A stretch of 64,000 nt of DNA from Thalassospira profundimaris (GTDB taxonomy: Bacteria; Pseudomonadota; Alphaproteobacteria; Rhodospirillales; Thalassospiraceae), in the NCBI RefSeq assembly GCF_003326795.1, contig NZ_JPWI01000001.1, positions 1 through 64,000 on the forward strand, written 5' to 3'. The notes beneath the pieces were generated by a model. That model was not told where the DNA came from, made no database searches, and was given only the letters and a program-made list of their open reading frames with translations. A program made the translations under genes and the position numbers. Each line of letters starts with the position of its first letter. The stretch's first letter is position 1. Below are positions 15,917-24,875 of the stretch, piece by piece.

Positions 15917-17482
15917 CTAATCCCGCCAGAATGCCGGGAACAGCAACACCAGAACGGTGAAGACTTCCAGACGCCCGATCAGCATCCCGATCGACATCAA
16001 CCACTTGGCGCCATCGGGCAGCGTCGCAAAGTTCCCTGATGGCCCGACAATCGGGCCAAGCCCCGGCCCGACATTGGCAATCGCCGTGCCCGCACTTGAA
16101 ACTGCCGTGATGAAATCAAGTCCCATCGCGCCAAGTGCTGCTGCAAGCACCACAAAGCAGAACACAAACAGGAAGAAGAAGCTCAGAACAGATTCCGTCA
16201 CATCTTCGGACAGCGGTTTGCGGTTGTAATAGGCAATGAACACGCCATGCGGACGCAACATGTGCGAAAGCTGGATCTTGGCGATTTCATAAAGTACCTG
16301 AAGACGGAAAATCTTCACCCCGCAGGTCGTCGAACCGGCACAACCGCCAACAAACATCACAAAGAAAAACACCGTAACTGCAAAGGGCCCCCAAAGACCG
16401 TAATCGGTCGTCGCGTATCCGGTCCCGGTCATGACCGAGACAATGTTAAACGATGTAAAGCGCAGCGCCGTCAGGAACGGTACACCGTTGGTTTCCGAAT
16501 GCCAGAATGCCAGACCGACAATGATCGACACCGCAATGGTCAGGAACCAGCGCACCTGGCTGTCCCGAAACAGGGCATTGCCCTGCCCGCGCAGCATCTG
16601 AAGATATAAAATGAAGGGCAGCGCACCGGTTGCCATACCCATTGTGATGATCACATCAATCGCCGCACTGTCGAAATGGCCGACCGAGGCATCCTTGGTC
16701 GAAAAACCGCCGGTGGCGATGGTTGTCATGGCATGCGCAATCGCATCAAATGGCGTCATGCCCGCCCACCACAACAGGATCGCCCACAGAGCCGTAAAGC
16801 TCAGATACAGCATGGCAATGCCCATGGCGATCTGGGTCGCACGCGGGAACGCCTTGTCTGACTTGTCGGAATTTTCCATGCGGAAAAGCTGCATCCCGCC
16901 AACGCGCAGCATCGGCATGACCGCAATCGCCATCACGATGATCCCGATCCCGCCAAGCCATTGCAACAAGGCCCGCCACAGCAAAATGCCCGGCGGCGCC
17001 GTATCGAGACCGACAATAACCGTAGATCCGGTGGTCGAAATACCCGACATCGCCTCAAAGAACGCATCGGTATAGGACATATCAAGATCGGAAAAGGCAA
17101 ATGGCAGGGCCGAGGCCGCCGTCAAGACCACCCAGCTCAGCGTTGTCAGGATAAAGGCCTGACGCGAGTTGATCTTAAGATTGTCCATGCGGTTCATCAT
17201 GATCAACGCGCCGCCGACAAACAGCGAAACAAAGGACGCCGCCGAGAACACGATCCAGTCCGATTGACCGTAATAAAGATCAACCAGCGCCGGGATAAAC
17301 ATGCCTACAGACAGCGTACACAGCAGGATGCCGACGATGAAAAGAATGGGACGGAAATCAATCAATGAAACGCCTCTTGGCATATGTGCCGCATCTCCCC
17401 CGGATGCTGCGGCATGATGCATTTGCTGTTCTGGTTTTTCAGGGCACTGCATAACCGAAATCACGGACAACATGTACCCCAT
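15917..17482 (-). CDS. trkH: TrkH family potassium uptake protein (copy 1)
   Basis: A potassium-translocating membrane subunit of 521 residues, with four repeated M1-P-M2-like units. The filter loops read GISTTGSTV, TIATGGFST, VMTGTGYAT and IANVGPGLG, each supplying the filter glycine. The C-terminus ends with the usual MLIGRLEVFTVLVLL. The protein depends on a cytoplasmic TrkA/KtrA gate, which is not encoded in this window. The first 40 residues are hydrophilic and variable; initiation may be at Met11 or Met34. A paralogue lies about 6 kb away on the same strand. Confidence 0.92.
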   Translation of the reverse strand: MGYMLSVISVMQCPEKPEQQMHHAAASGGDAAHMPRGVSLIDFRPILFIVGILLCTLSVGMFIPALVDLYYGQSDWIVFSAASFVSLFVGGALIMMNRMDNLKINSRQAFILTTLSWVVLTAASALPFAFSDLDMSYTDAFFEAMSGISTTGSTVIVGLDTAPPGILLWRALLQWLGGIGIIVMAIAVMPMLRVGGMQLFRMENSDKSDKAFPRATQIAMGIAMLYLSFTALWAILLWWAGMTPFDAIAHAMTTIATGGFSTKDASVGHFDSAAIDVIITMGMATGALPFILYLQMLRGQGNALFRDSQVRWFLTIAVSIIVGLAFWHSETNGVPFLTALRFTSFNIVSVMTGTGYATTDYGLWGPFAVTVFFFVMFVGGCAGSTTCGVKIFRLQVLYEIAKIQLSHMLRPHGVFIAYYNRKPLSEDVTESVLSFFFLFVFCFVVLAAALGAMGLDFITAVSSAGTAIANVGPGLGPIVGPSGNFATLPDGAKWLMSIGMLIGRLEVFTVLVLLFPAFWRD

Positions 17483-17664
17483 TCATGACAAGCAGCGGAA
17501 TTCTTGGCACAAGCCACAATAAAGTCCAGTCCTTTATCGGCTATGCATTTTTGGTCTGGCAGGTTTGGTATAGGCGGAAATCCGCCATTTCCGGGTTGGC
17601 AGATGGGTGGATCACCGCTATATCGGCGGGGTAAACAAATTCACGAACGAAAGCAGCAGCGGAA

Positions 17665-18531
17665 ATGTCCGAACTCGCCAAAACCTTTATTCTGACCATC
17701 ACATGCCCGGATACTTTCGGGATTGTCGCAAGTGTATCGAGCTTCCTTGCTGACGAAGGCGCGTTCGTGACCAAACTTGAACAGTTTGGCGACCCCAACA
17801 GCAAGCGCTTCTTCATGCGAGTCAAATTCGAAGCCGGCCGAGCACTGCGCACCGACGCCGAATTTACCGAAAAGTTTGCCCCGATTGCCGATAAATTCAC
17901 GATGCAGTGGAAACTGCATGACTTCCATCGCAAGCCAAAAGTACTTTTGATGGTGTCAAAGTTCGGCCATTGCCTGAATGACATTCTGCATCGGGTTGCC
18001 TCGAACAACCTTCATATCGAAATCCCCGCCATCGTCTCGAACCACGAAGACATGCGCGGCATCGTCGAATGGTATGGCATCCCGTACTATCACCTGCCAG
18101 TTTCCAAGGATACCAAGGCCGTTCAGGAACAGAAGCTTCTTGATCTGGTCGGTGAATATCAGGCTGATCTGGTTGGCCTTGCACGCTACATGCAGGTTCT
18201 TTCGACGGATCTTTGCCGGGAACTGGAAGGACGCTGCATCAACATTCACCATTCATTCCTGCCAAGCTTCAAGGGTGCCAAGCCCTATCATCAGGCCCAT
18301 GCACGCGGTGTCAAACTGATCGGCGCGACAGCCCACTATGTGACTGCCGATCTTGATGAAGGCCCGATCATTCATCAGGCGGTTGAACGTGTTGATCACT
18401 CCATGACGGCTGATGATATGGTCGAGATCGGACGCGACATTGAATCTGTCGTCTTCTCGCGCGCCATCCAGATGCATTGTGAGCATCGCGTCTTCCGCAA
18501 CGATCACAAAACAATCGTATTCCGCCGCTAA
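17665..18531 (+). CDS. purU: Formyltetrahydrofolate deformylase PurU
   Basis: Hydrolyses 10-formyltetrahydrofolate to formate and tetrahydrofolate, balancing one-carbon pools. The 288-residue protein has an N-terminal ACT domain (about 8-85, TCPDTFGIVASVSSFLAD) and a formyltransferase-like catalytic domain from about 90. Catalytic segments are INIHHSFLPSFKGAKPYHQA and GATAHYVTADLDEGPII, containing the Asn-His-Asp triad of the family. It is a single-gene unit closed by a terminator. Confidence 0.95.
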   Translation: MSELAKTFILTITCPDTFGIVASVSSFLADEGAFVTKLEQFGDPNSKRFFMRVKFEAGRALRTDAEFTEKFAPIADKFTMQWKLHDFHRKPKVLLMVSKFGHCLNDILHRVASNNLHIEIPAIVSNHEDMRGIVEWYGIPYYHLPVSKDTKAVQEQKLLDLVGEYQADLVGLARYMQVLSTDLCRELEGRCINIHHSFLPSFKGAKPYHQAHARGVKLIGATAHYVTADLDEGPIIHQAVERVDHSMTADDMVEIGRDIESVVFSRAIQMHCEHRVFRNDHKTIVFRR

Positions 18532-18561
18532 AATCCGGCATTTTGTGCGCACAGGTTTCAG

Positions 18562-18595
18562 GAAACCGTCAGTCCCCGGATTGGCGGTTTCTTTT
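18562..18595 (+). terminator. Terminator downstream of purU
   Basis: GAAACCG (18562-18568) pairs with CGGTTTC (18585-18591), followed by TTTT. The loop is 16 bases, so the structure is of moderate strength. Confidence 0.65.
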
Positions 18596-18748
18596 GAATA
18601 ATTCTAAATTAATCATGAAATACATTCGTCATTCCGGGCCATTTTGGCCCGTGCAATGCCCCCTGCTTTCCCGTAGATTATTGGAACCGGAAATGCTGAG
18701 CATAAAAATCGCCAGCGGTATAAGACATTTGCTTTTGGGGAGCTTTCC

Positions 18749-20185
18749 GTGCAGGGAAAGAAATTATACTTTGCTGTTGTTTTGTGCGTTCTTCTGGCGG
18801 TCGGCTTTTTAACAACAAGTTTTGTCAGCTTTTATGTCGCCCGGGAATCTCTTGAAGAACAGATTTTCGAAACAACGCTGCCACTTACCAGCGACAATAT
18901 CTATTCGGAAATCCAGCGCGATCTTTTGCAGCCGATTTTTATCTCTTCCCTGATGGCGCACGACACTTTTGTCCGCGACTGGGCCTTGTCTGGTGAAAAA
19001 GATCAGAACCAAATCATCAAGTATCTGCGTGAAATCCAGTCGCGTTATGACACCATCACGTCCTATTTCATCTCGGACAGAAGCCGGAACTATTACCATC
19101 CGAGCGGCGTGATCAAGAAGATCACCGAAGATGATCCGGCTGACAGCTGGTATTTCCGCGCCCGTGACGCCAAAAAATCCTATGAGATCAATATCGACCA
19201 CGACACTGTTGACCGTTCCCGACTATCGATCTTTATAAATTACCAGGTCATCGATTATGAGGGCAATGTCATCGGAATTACCGGGGTGGGCCTTTCGGTA
19301 AACTCGGTCACCAACCTGATCGAGACCTATCAGAACCGTTATGGCAGAACGATCTATTTTGTCGATACAGAAGGCCACGTAACCCTGCGCGGCAGTGGAT
19401 TTGGCAATGCGCATAGCCTGCATGAACGTCCTGGCATGCGCCAGCTCGCCACCCAGATTCTGACATCACCGGGCACGTCGATGTCATACGAAGAGGACGG
19501 GCACACCTATTTCGTCAATAGCCGCCTTGTCCCCGAATTCGGTTGGCTTTTAATCGTGGAACAGAGCGATTACTCGTCAAATAACCGCCTTCAGAATACG
19601 TTATTTGTGAATATCGCTATTTCGCTTTTGATCACGATCATTGTCGGACTTGTTGCCTATCTGACGGTGCGAAACTATCAGAACCGTCTTGAAGAACTTG
19701 CATCACGTGACAAACTGACCGGAAGCCTCAACCGGCAGGTCTTTGACATGGTCTTTGATCAGGCGACCAAGACCGCGAAGCGCCAGAAAACGCCCCTTTC
19801 GGTTATGTGTTTCGATCTCGACGGCTTCAAGAGCATCAACGATACCTATGGTCATCCGGGCGGTGATGCGGTCCTGCGCGACGTCCTGACCTCGATCCGG
19901 ATGAATGTCCGTGAGTCTGATCTGATTTGTCGCTGGGGCGGGGATGAATTCGTCGTGATGTTCCCGGAGACCGGACGCCAGGACGCAATGACCAAAGCTC
20001 GCGAGCTTGCCGACAAAATCCGCGAGGCCCCCGTTCGTTTCGGACGCGATAAAATCCTGGTCACCATCAGTGCCGGTGTAACGGAATATCGTGAATCCGA
20101 AGATCTCGATACCCTGATGGCACGTGTTGATAACGCACTTTATACCGCCAAGGCATCCGGCCGCGACCACATCTCGCTGGCCTAG
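18749..20185 (+). CDS. Cache-domain diguanylate cyclase
   Basis: A membrane-anchored c-di-GMP synthase of 478 residues: TM1 about 8-28, a periplasmic double-Cache-type sensor about 35-275, TM2 about 288-307, then a GGDEF domain from about 318. The active site RWGGDEF places GGDEF at 397-401, and an RxxD inhibitory site (RESD) lies five residues before it, so product inhibition is likely. The start is a GTG at 18749 preceded by GGGGAGC; no suitable ATG exists. It is monocistronic and ends at a strong bidirectional terminator. Confidence 0.93.
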   Translation: MQGKKLYFAVVLCVLLAVGFLTTSFVSFYVARESLEEQIFETTLPLTSDNIYSEIQRDLLQPIFISSLMAHDTFVRDWALSGEKDQNQIIKYLREIQSRYDTITSYFISDRSRNYYHPSGVIKKITEDDPADSWYFRARDAKKSYEINIDHDTVDRSRLSIFINYQVIDYEGNVIGITGVGLSVNSVTNLIETYQNRYGRTIYFVDTEGHVTLRGSGFGNAHSLHERPGMRQLATQILTSPGTSMSYEEDGHTYFVNSRLVPEFGWLLIVEQSDYSSNNRLQNTLFVNIAISLLITIIVGLVAYLTVRNYQNRLEELASRDKLTGSLNRQVFDMVFDQATKTAKRQKTPLSVMCFDLDGFKSINDTYGHPGGDAVLRDVLTSIRMNVRESDLICRWGGDEFVVMFPETGRQDAMTKARELADKIREAPVRFGRDKILVTISAGVTEYRESEDLDTLMARVDNALYTAKASGRDHISLA

Positions 20186-20202
20186 ATAAAAGACCCTTCG
20201 AA

Positions 20203-20243
20203 CCAAAACGGCCCCGTCAGATCACCTGACGGGGCCGTTTCTG
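20203..20243. terminator. Strong bidirectional terminator between cyclase and asd
   Basis: A 14-bp perfect stem, AACGGCCCCGTCAG (20207-20220) with CTGACGGGGCCGTT (20226-20239), with a five-base loop and A/T flanks. Confidence 0.92.
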
Positions 20244-20266
20244 TATTGGTTCAAATCCCGTCGGGA

Positions 20267-21274
20267 TCAGTCGGCGATGGATGCTTCTGCAATCTGGACT
20301 GCATTCAACGCAGCGCCTTTAAGCAGCTGGTCACCCGCAACAAACAGCTCCAGACCATGATCACCAAAGATCAGGTTCGACCGGATACGACCGACTTCCA
20401 CGTCGTACTGCTCGGTCGCCGTCAGCGGCATCGGATAGAGGTTGTTCGCCGGATCATCGACAAGCTTCACACCCTTGGCTTTTGCCAGAACTTCGCGCGC
20501 AGCCGCCGGGGTAACAGCTTTTTCGGTTTCAACGACAATCGCCTCGGAATGGGTACGCTCGGTCGGAATACGAACCGCCGTGCACGATACCGGCAGATCC
20601 GGCGCGCCAAAGATTTTGCGCGTTTCCCAGGTTACCTTCATCTCTTCGCGGGTATAGCCGTTATCCTGGAAGCTATCGATATGCGGAATAACGTTGAATG
20701 CCAGCGGATGGGCAAAGACTTCTGCCGGAACCGGCTTGCCTTCAAGACCAGCTGCCAGGCCTTCACGCAATTCATTCATGCCCGGCTGACCGGCACCCGA
20801 AGCTGCCTGATAGGTCGATACAATGACCTTTTTCAGGCCAAAGGCCTGATGCAGCGGCCAAAGCGCAACTGCGGCAATTGCCGTGGTGCAGTTCGGGTTC
20901 GCAATCAGCTTTGCGGTCTTGGCAAGATCACCATTGATCTCAGGCACGATCAGCGGAACATCGTCATTCAGACGGAATGCCGAGGAGTTATCAATGACCA
21001 GCGCGCCTTCGGCGATCTGCGGGGCATATTCCTTGGCGAAGTCGCCCGAAACAGCAAGGAAGACGATATCGCACTGTTTTGCCTCTTCGACAGAAAACAG
21101 CGCGATGGTCTTAGTGCCGAACTTAGTCTCCACGGTCTTGCCTGCCGAACGCTCGGACGCGAACAGGGTGAGTTCACCCACAGGGAAGTTACGATCAAAC
21201 ATAACGTTGATCAGCTCGACGCCAACCGCACCGGTTGCGCCGATCACACCGACATGGAGATTTTCGGCACTCAT
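20267..21274 (-). CDS. asd: Aspartate-semialdehyde dehydrogenase
   Basis: Reduces aspartyl phosphate to aspartate semialdehyde with NADPH, the branch point for lysine/diaminopimelate, threonine and methionine. The 335-residue protein has the NADP-binding [10 protein letters not shown] at residues 9-18, SERSAGKTV, the active-site Cys in [28 protein letters not shown] and the substrate-binding [11 protein letters not shown] segment, all as in the long Asd family. A promoter with a perfect -10 lies about 70 bases upstream. dapD and dapE at 49.5-51.6 kb belong to the same route. Confidence 0.96.
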   Translation of the reverse strand: MSAENLHVGVIGATGAVGVELINVMFDRNFPVGELTLFASERSAGKTVETKFGTKTIALFSVEEAKQCDIVFLAVSGDFAKEYAPQIAEGALVIDNSSAFRLNDDVPLIVPEINGDLAKTAKLIANPNCTTAIAAVALWPLHQAFGLKKVIVSTYQAASGAGQPGMNELREGLAAGLEGKPVPAEVFAHPLAFNVIPHIDSFQDNGYTREEMKVTWETRKIFGAPDLPVSCTAVRIPTERTHSEAIVVETEKAVTPAAAREVLAKAKGVKLVDDPANNLYPMPLTATEQYDVEVGRIRSNLIFGDHGLELFVAGDQLLKGAALNAVQIAEASIAD

Positions 21275-21342
21275 AATACTTGTCTAACCTCGTATAAAAA
21301 TTGTTGTCGTATTCGACTACCGCGATCATTCGCGGGCCGCGC

Positions 21343-21371
21343 ATTATAGGGATTTATCAAGGCAACGCAAA
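21343..21371 (-). promoter_or_regulatory. asd: Candidate sigma-70 promoter of asd
   Basis: On the minus strand a perfect TATAAT (21343-21348) lies 16-17 bases downstream of TTGCGT (21365-21370). It would give a leader of roughly 65 bases before the asd start codon. Confidence 0.65.
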
Positions 21372-21415
21372 TGTACCTTGCTGCATCGCACTTATGCGCG
21401 GAAATGTTCTGTCTA

Positions 21416-21453
21416 TAACGCAGCGGAAAACAGTTTGTTCCGCGTTGTTTTTC
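21416..21453 (+). terminator. Orphan plus-strand terminator-like hairpin
   Basis: GCGGAA (21423-21428) pairs with TTCCGC (21438-21443), extended by AAC/GTT across a bulge, followed by a T-rich run. No plus-strand gene precedes it; it could end an unrecognised short transcript or be incidental. Confidence 0.35.
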
Positions 21454-21466
21454 GCCATTCAAGCGC

Positions 21467-21522
21467 AAAAATCCGCCCTTCGACAGTACCACCGCCAAGC
21501 AGGTGTCGAAGGGCGGATTTAA
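21467..21522 (-). terminator. 17-bp terminator of the DUF3012 lipoprotein gene
   Basis: AAATCCGCCCTTCGACA (21469-21485) pairs perfectly with the complementary arm at 21504-21520; on the minus strand a T5 tract follows. The 18-base loop is unpaired. Confidence 0.85.
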
Positions 21523-21600
21523 CCGTCATGAAGACGGCGTTTCCAGACAAATGAGGAGAATCGACCGGATTGGGAACAATCCGGTCAGACATTCACACGA

Positions 21601-21789
21601 TCAGAAAAGACAATGTTTGGTGAAATCGGCTGCTTCGTTTGCAGTCCAGTCACCTTTCGGCTTTTCTTTAAGATCCGCACACCATTCTTCGCTTCCGACT
21701 TCCGGTGAGCAGGCCGAAACGGCACCTGCGACCATCAAGACAGAAAGAATGGCTGCTGTTTTGCGTGTAAATTTGTTCTGCAGCTTCAT
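21601..21789 (-). CDS. Small DUF3012-family lipoprotein
   Basis: A 62-residue exported lipoprotein: basic N-terminus, hydrophobic core, then a lipobox ending at Cys in VSAC, followed by SPEVGSEEWCADLKEKPKGD and WTANEAADFTKHCLF. This is the DUF3012 pattern with two further conserved cysteines. The function is unknown. The ATG at 21789 is preferred over a TTG four codons earlier. It stands alone with its own strong terminator. Confidence 0.8.
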   Translation of the reverse strand: MKLQNKFTRKTAAILSVLMVAGAVSACSPEVGSEEWCADLKEKPKGDWTANEAADFTKHCLF

Positions 21790-21913
21790 GTCCGTGTCCA
21801 AATTTTGTTTGTTTTGCTCGTTGAACGCTCAACATGGCACAAACCTGGGCCAAACCAAAGCTGCAGTCTGTGGTAACCGTCACAGAAATCGATATTTCTC
21901 GAAAATAACCTGT

Positions 21914-23371
21914 CTAGTCGCGCCAGAAGGACGGCATCAAAAGCACAAGAAGCGTTTCAAACTCAAGACGTCCGAGGATCATGGCGACATCAAGAATCCA
22001 TTTTGCTGAATCGGGCAATGACTGGAAATTACCGGCAGGGCCGATAATGTTACCAAGACCCGGGCCAACATTGGCAAGCGCGGTCGCAGCCGCACTCATC
22101 GACGTAATCAGATCAAGCCCCGTCATGCCAAGCGCAATTGTGACTGCGATATAGCTGACCGCCAGCAGAAAGACATAAACCGTAACAGCATTATAGATGT
22201 CTGACGTGATTTCGTGACGATCGATACGGCTGACAACCACGGCTGAGGGGCTGCGCAACCGCATGAAATGGGCCCGCAATCCGGTAAATACCACATACAG
22301 GCGGAACATCTTGAAACCGCCCGATGTAGACCCCGAACACCCGCCAATAAAGGTCGCAAAGAAGAACAGCATGATCGCAGCCGGGCCCCACAACAGGTAA
22401 TCGCCCGATGCAAACCCGGTCGTTGTAATGACCGAAACAAGGTTAAAGGCTGCAAGGGTCAAGGACCGGAAAAGACTGTCATCAGAAATCTGCGCCAACC
22501 GGATCGTCAATAACAAGGTGAAACCAGCAATGATCATGCAGAAAATCTTGATCTGCTGATTGTCCGTCAATGCCTTGATATTGCGTTTGCGCAACAACAC
22601 CGCATAGGCGGTAAATGGCAAACCACCGGCAAACATGAAGATGATCGCCACCCAATGCAGGGACAGGCTGGTATCAAACTTTGCAAATGACAGGTCGGAC
22701 GTCGCATAGCCCCCCGTCGAAAGCGTTGTCATGGCATAGTTGATGGCATCAAACCAGCTCATGCCAAACACGCGATACAACACAATGCAGATAACAGTCA
22801 GGCTGCTATAGATCAGGACGATCTGAAGGCACATGTCGCGAATGCGCGGGCTGAGTTTCTCGGAACGGTCCGAACTTTCCATCTGGAAAAGCTGCATCCC
22901 GCCAACCCGCATCATCGGCAGCAATGCCAGTGCCGTTACAATAATTCCGATCCCGCCAAGCCACTGCATGATTGATCGCCAGACAAGCAATCCCGGTGGC
23001 AACTCGTCAAGTCCGGAAAGAATGGTCGAACCGGTGGTGGTCAGACCGGAGACGGTTTCGAAAACCGCATCGCAAAAACTGATCCCAAGCGACGAATACC
23101 AAAGCGGCAAGGCTCCTGTCAGGCTGACAGCAATCCACGACACCACGGTCAGGACATAACCCTGTCGGGCGGTTACCCGCGGACCGATATCAGATCGGCA
23201 GGCAAGGCATGCCATACCGCCAAGTCCGATGGTTGTCATCGACGCCTGGGCGAAGATTTTCCAGTCCGGATTGCCGTAAAACAAATCCACGGCAGCAGGC
23301 ACCATCATCGATATCCCGATGATGATGACCATAACCCCGACAACGAAAAAGATGGGTTGCAGACGAAACAA
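21914..23371 (-). CDS. trkH: TrkH family potassium uptake protein (copy 2)
   Basis: A second potassium-translocating subunit, 485 residues, with the same four-unit architecture as the copy at 15.9 kb but clearly diverged. Filter loops read LTTTGSTIL, TLSTGGYAT, ITTTGFASG and LANVGPGLG. The third loop differs from copy 1 (TTGF versus GTGY), which may alter ion selectivity or affinity. It lacks the 40-residue hydrophilic N-terminal extension. Stand-alone gene; no trkA nearby. Confidence 0.92.
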   Translation of the reverse strand: MFRLQPIFFVVGVMVIIIGISMMVPAAVDLFYGNPDWKIFAQASMTTIGLGGMACLACRSDIGPRVTARQGYVLTVVSWIAVSLTGALPLWYSSLGISFCDAVFETVSGLTTTGSTILSGLDELPPGLLVWRSIMQWLGGIGIIVTALALLPMMRVGGMQLFQMESSDRSEKLSPRIRDMCLQIVLIYSSLTVICIVLYRVFGMSWFDAINYAMTTLSTGGYATSDLSFAKFDTSLSLHWVAIIFMFAGGLPFTAYAVLLRKRNIKALTDNQQIKIFCMIIAGFTLLLTIRLAQISDDSLFRSLTLAAFNLVSVITTTGFASGDYLLWGPAAIMLFFFATFIGGCSGSTSGGFKMFRLYVVFTGLRAHFMRLRSPSAVVVSRIDRHEITSDIYNAVTVYVFLLAVSYIAVTIALGMTGLDLITSMSAAATALANVGPGLGNIIGPAGNFQSLPDSAKWILDVAMILGRLEFETLLVLLMPSFWRD

Positions 23372-23494
23372 AGAAGCTTCCCTGTCAGCGCAAAGACAAA
23401 CCCGCTTTTAGCCCCAAATCCCTACGAATGCATCCTGTTATTGTGCAAGGCACGGTCAAACCGCTTTGGAAAAAGCGAGCGGTGAAATCGATCA

Positions 23495-24313
23495 ATGTCA
23501 TTATTTCGCCGTTCTTTTCGCTTGTTCTTTGCCTCTATCCGATGTGTCATTCGACAAAGACTGATCCATCGCCGAACCTCCGAGGTCCCATTGCAACGTT
23601 TTCTCCGCCTGTTCCTTCTGGTCGCTGTTCCCGTGCTGTTTGCGCTTGCGGTTTATACGCAAGACAAGCCGGTTCACGCCGCGGGAGATGCAAAAAGCAG
23701 AAATGATGGTGTCTCGCTGGAGGCTGATGGCCGGGATGTTCTGGTGGTCGATGGCGATACAATCGTGATTGATAACGTTGTCGCGGATATTGCGGGGATC
23801 GATGCCCCTGAACTTGGTCAGCAATGCCTGCATAATGGCAGTTTCTGGGATTGCGGCATGTCATCGGCGATGCAGCTTCGCAAATATTTTGCCATGGCAC
23901 CGTTCAAGGTCCATTGCTGGCCCGGTGATGCGGAACGTTCAAACAAGCCCGGTGATTTTCCGATTGTCGAATGTGGTATTGGCGAACGTGATGTGGCCGC
24001 AGCCATGATCAGTGACGGCGAAGCATTGCCTATCCCCGGCTATTCCCATCGCTATGACAATCTGTCTGCAGTGGCCGATAATGCCGGGATCGGCATTCAT
24101 GGGGGCGATATGGTGCCGCCAGCTGACTGGCGTGACGGCAAACGTCTGAACGGTGAAGTCGGTCGCTGTTTGTTTGTGCCAACCCCGGATAAACATTATG
24201 TCGGAACACTCGATCCACACTTTGACAAAGTCAAACGCACCGAAACGCCGCAAATTTGCAGCGACGAACAGGCCCGTGATCTTGGATACGACTATCTTGC
24301 GCCAGCGCCCTAA
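23495..24313 (+). CDS. Thermonuclease-like (SNase-fold) membrane or exported protein
   Basis: A 272-residue protein with a basic N-terminus and one hydrophobic segment (about 38-54) that anchors it or acts as a signal. The SNase-like domain follows: VVDGDTIVIDNVVADIAGIDAPELGQQC, then MQLRKY, and GERDVAAAMISDGEALPI. The Asp-Thr and IDAPE positions match the family, but the arginines expected of active staphylococcal nuclease are not obvious, so catalysis is uncertain. Extra cysteines suggest a periplasmic location. Starts before the hydrophobic segment are ambiguous. Confidence 0.7.
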   Translation: MSLFRRSFRLFFASIRCVIRQRLIHRRTSEVPLQRFLRLFLLVAVPVLFALAVYTQDKPVHAAGDAKSRNDGVSLEADGRDVLVVDGDTIVIDNVVADIAGIDAPELGQQCLHNGSFWDCGMSSAMQLRKYFAMAPFKVHCWPGDAERSNKPGDFPIVECGIGERDVAAAMISDGEALPIPGYSHRYDNLSAVADNAGIGIHGGDMVPPADWRDGKRLNGEVGRCLFVPTPDKHYVGTLDPHFDKVKRTETPQICSDEQARDLGYDYLAPAP

Positions 24314-24410
24314 AAACGGCTTCCAGCTTTAAAAAACTTTCCCGTTCCTGCATCTTTTTAGCCAAACGCACGTCTTTCTGATCATCACAATGATTTCGAA
24401 GGAGACGAAA

Positions 24411-24869
24411 ATGCGTCTGCAACTTGCCCTGAATGTCGCAAATATTGATGAAGCTATCGCATTTTACAGCGAGATGTTTGCAAGTCCGGTTCACAAGACA
24501 AGGCCGGGATATGCCAATTTTGAAATTGATCAGCCACCTTTGAAACTTGTTCTGTTCGAGCATCCCGAGGCAAAAGAACATCTCAATCACATCGGTGTTG
24601 AGTGTCTGACAGAACCTGAATTCGACAAGGCCGCCGAGCGCCTGCATCACCGCGACCTTGCCGCCAGTGATGTTGGGGAAACCGGGTGTTGTCATGCACG
24701 ACAGTCGAAGTTCTGGGTCACAGAGCCCGATGGACTGTCCTGGGAATGGTATCGTATTCTTGATGATGATCCGGCGCAGAATAACGTTTCTGTCGACAAT
24801 CCCCTGACACCGTGCTGTGGTCACCAACCGAACCAGTCAACCCGATCCGGTCAGGTTTGTTGCGCCTGA
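24411..24869 (+). CDS. ArsI/CadI family VOC metalloenzyme
   Basis: A 152-residue vicinal-oxygen-chelate protein closely resembling ArsI (C-As bond lyase) and CadI (cadmium-induced). The start QLALNV, the RPGYANFEI and PPLKLVL motifs and KFWVTEPDGLSWEWY are characteristic. Candidate metal ligands are Gln4, His60 and Glu112, and the substrate-binding Cys pair is C93/C94; further Cys pairs at 135/136 and 150/151 sit in the tail. The ATG at 24411 has AAGGAG upstream. It is followed six bases later by an ECF sigma factor, so both likely respond to arsenicals or heavy metals. Confidence 0.85.
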   Translation: MRLQLALNVANIDEAIAFYSEMFASPVHKTRPGYANFEIDQPPLKLVLFEHPEAKEHLNHIGVECLTEPEFDKAAERLHHRDLAASDVGETGCCHARQSKFWVTEPDGLSWEWYRILDDDPAQNNVSVDNPLTPCCGHQPNQSTRSGQVCCA

Positions 24870-24875
24870 AGACAT

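Noticed and set aside
20240-20266. tRNA T-arm-like word GGTTCAAATCCCGTCGG
   Set aside because: No acceptor, anticodon or D arm in the surrounding sequence; it is downstream of a terminator.
20246-21349. Plus-strand open frame of 367 codons
   Set aside because: Antisense to asd, whose protein is fully recognisable; the frame has no homology and reflects codon bias.
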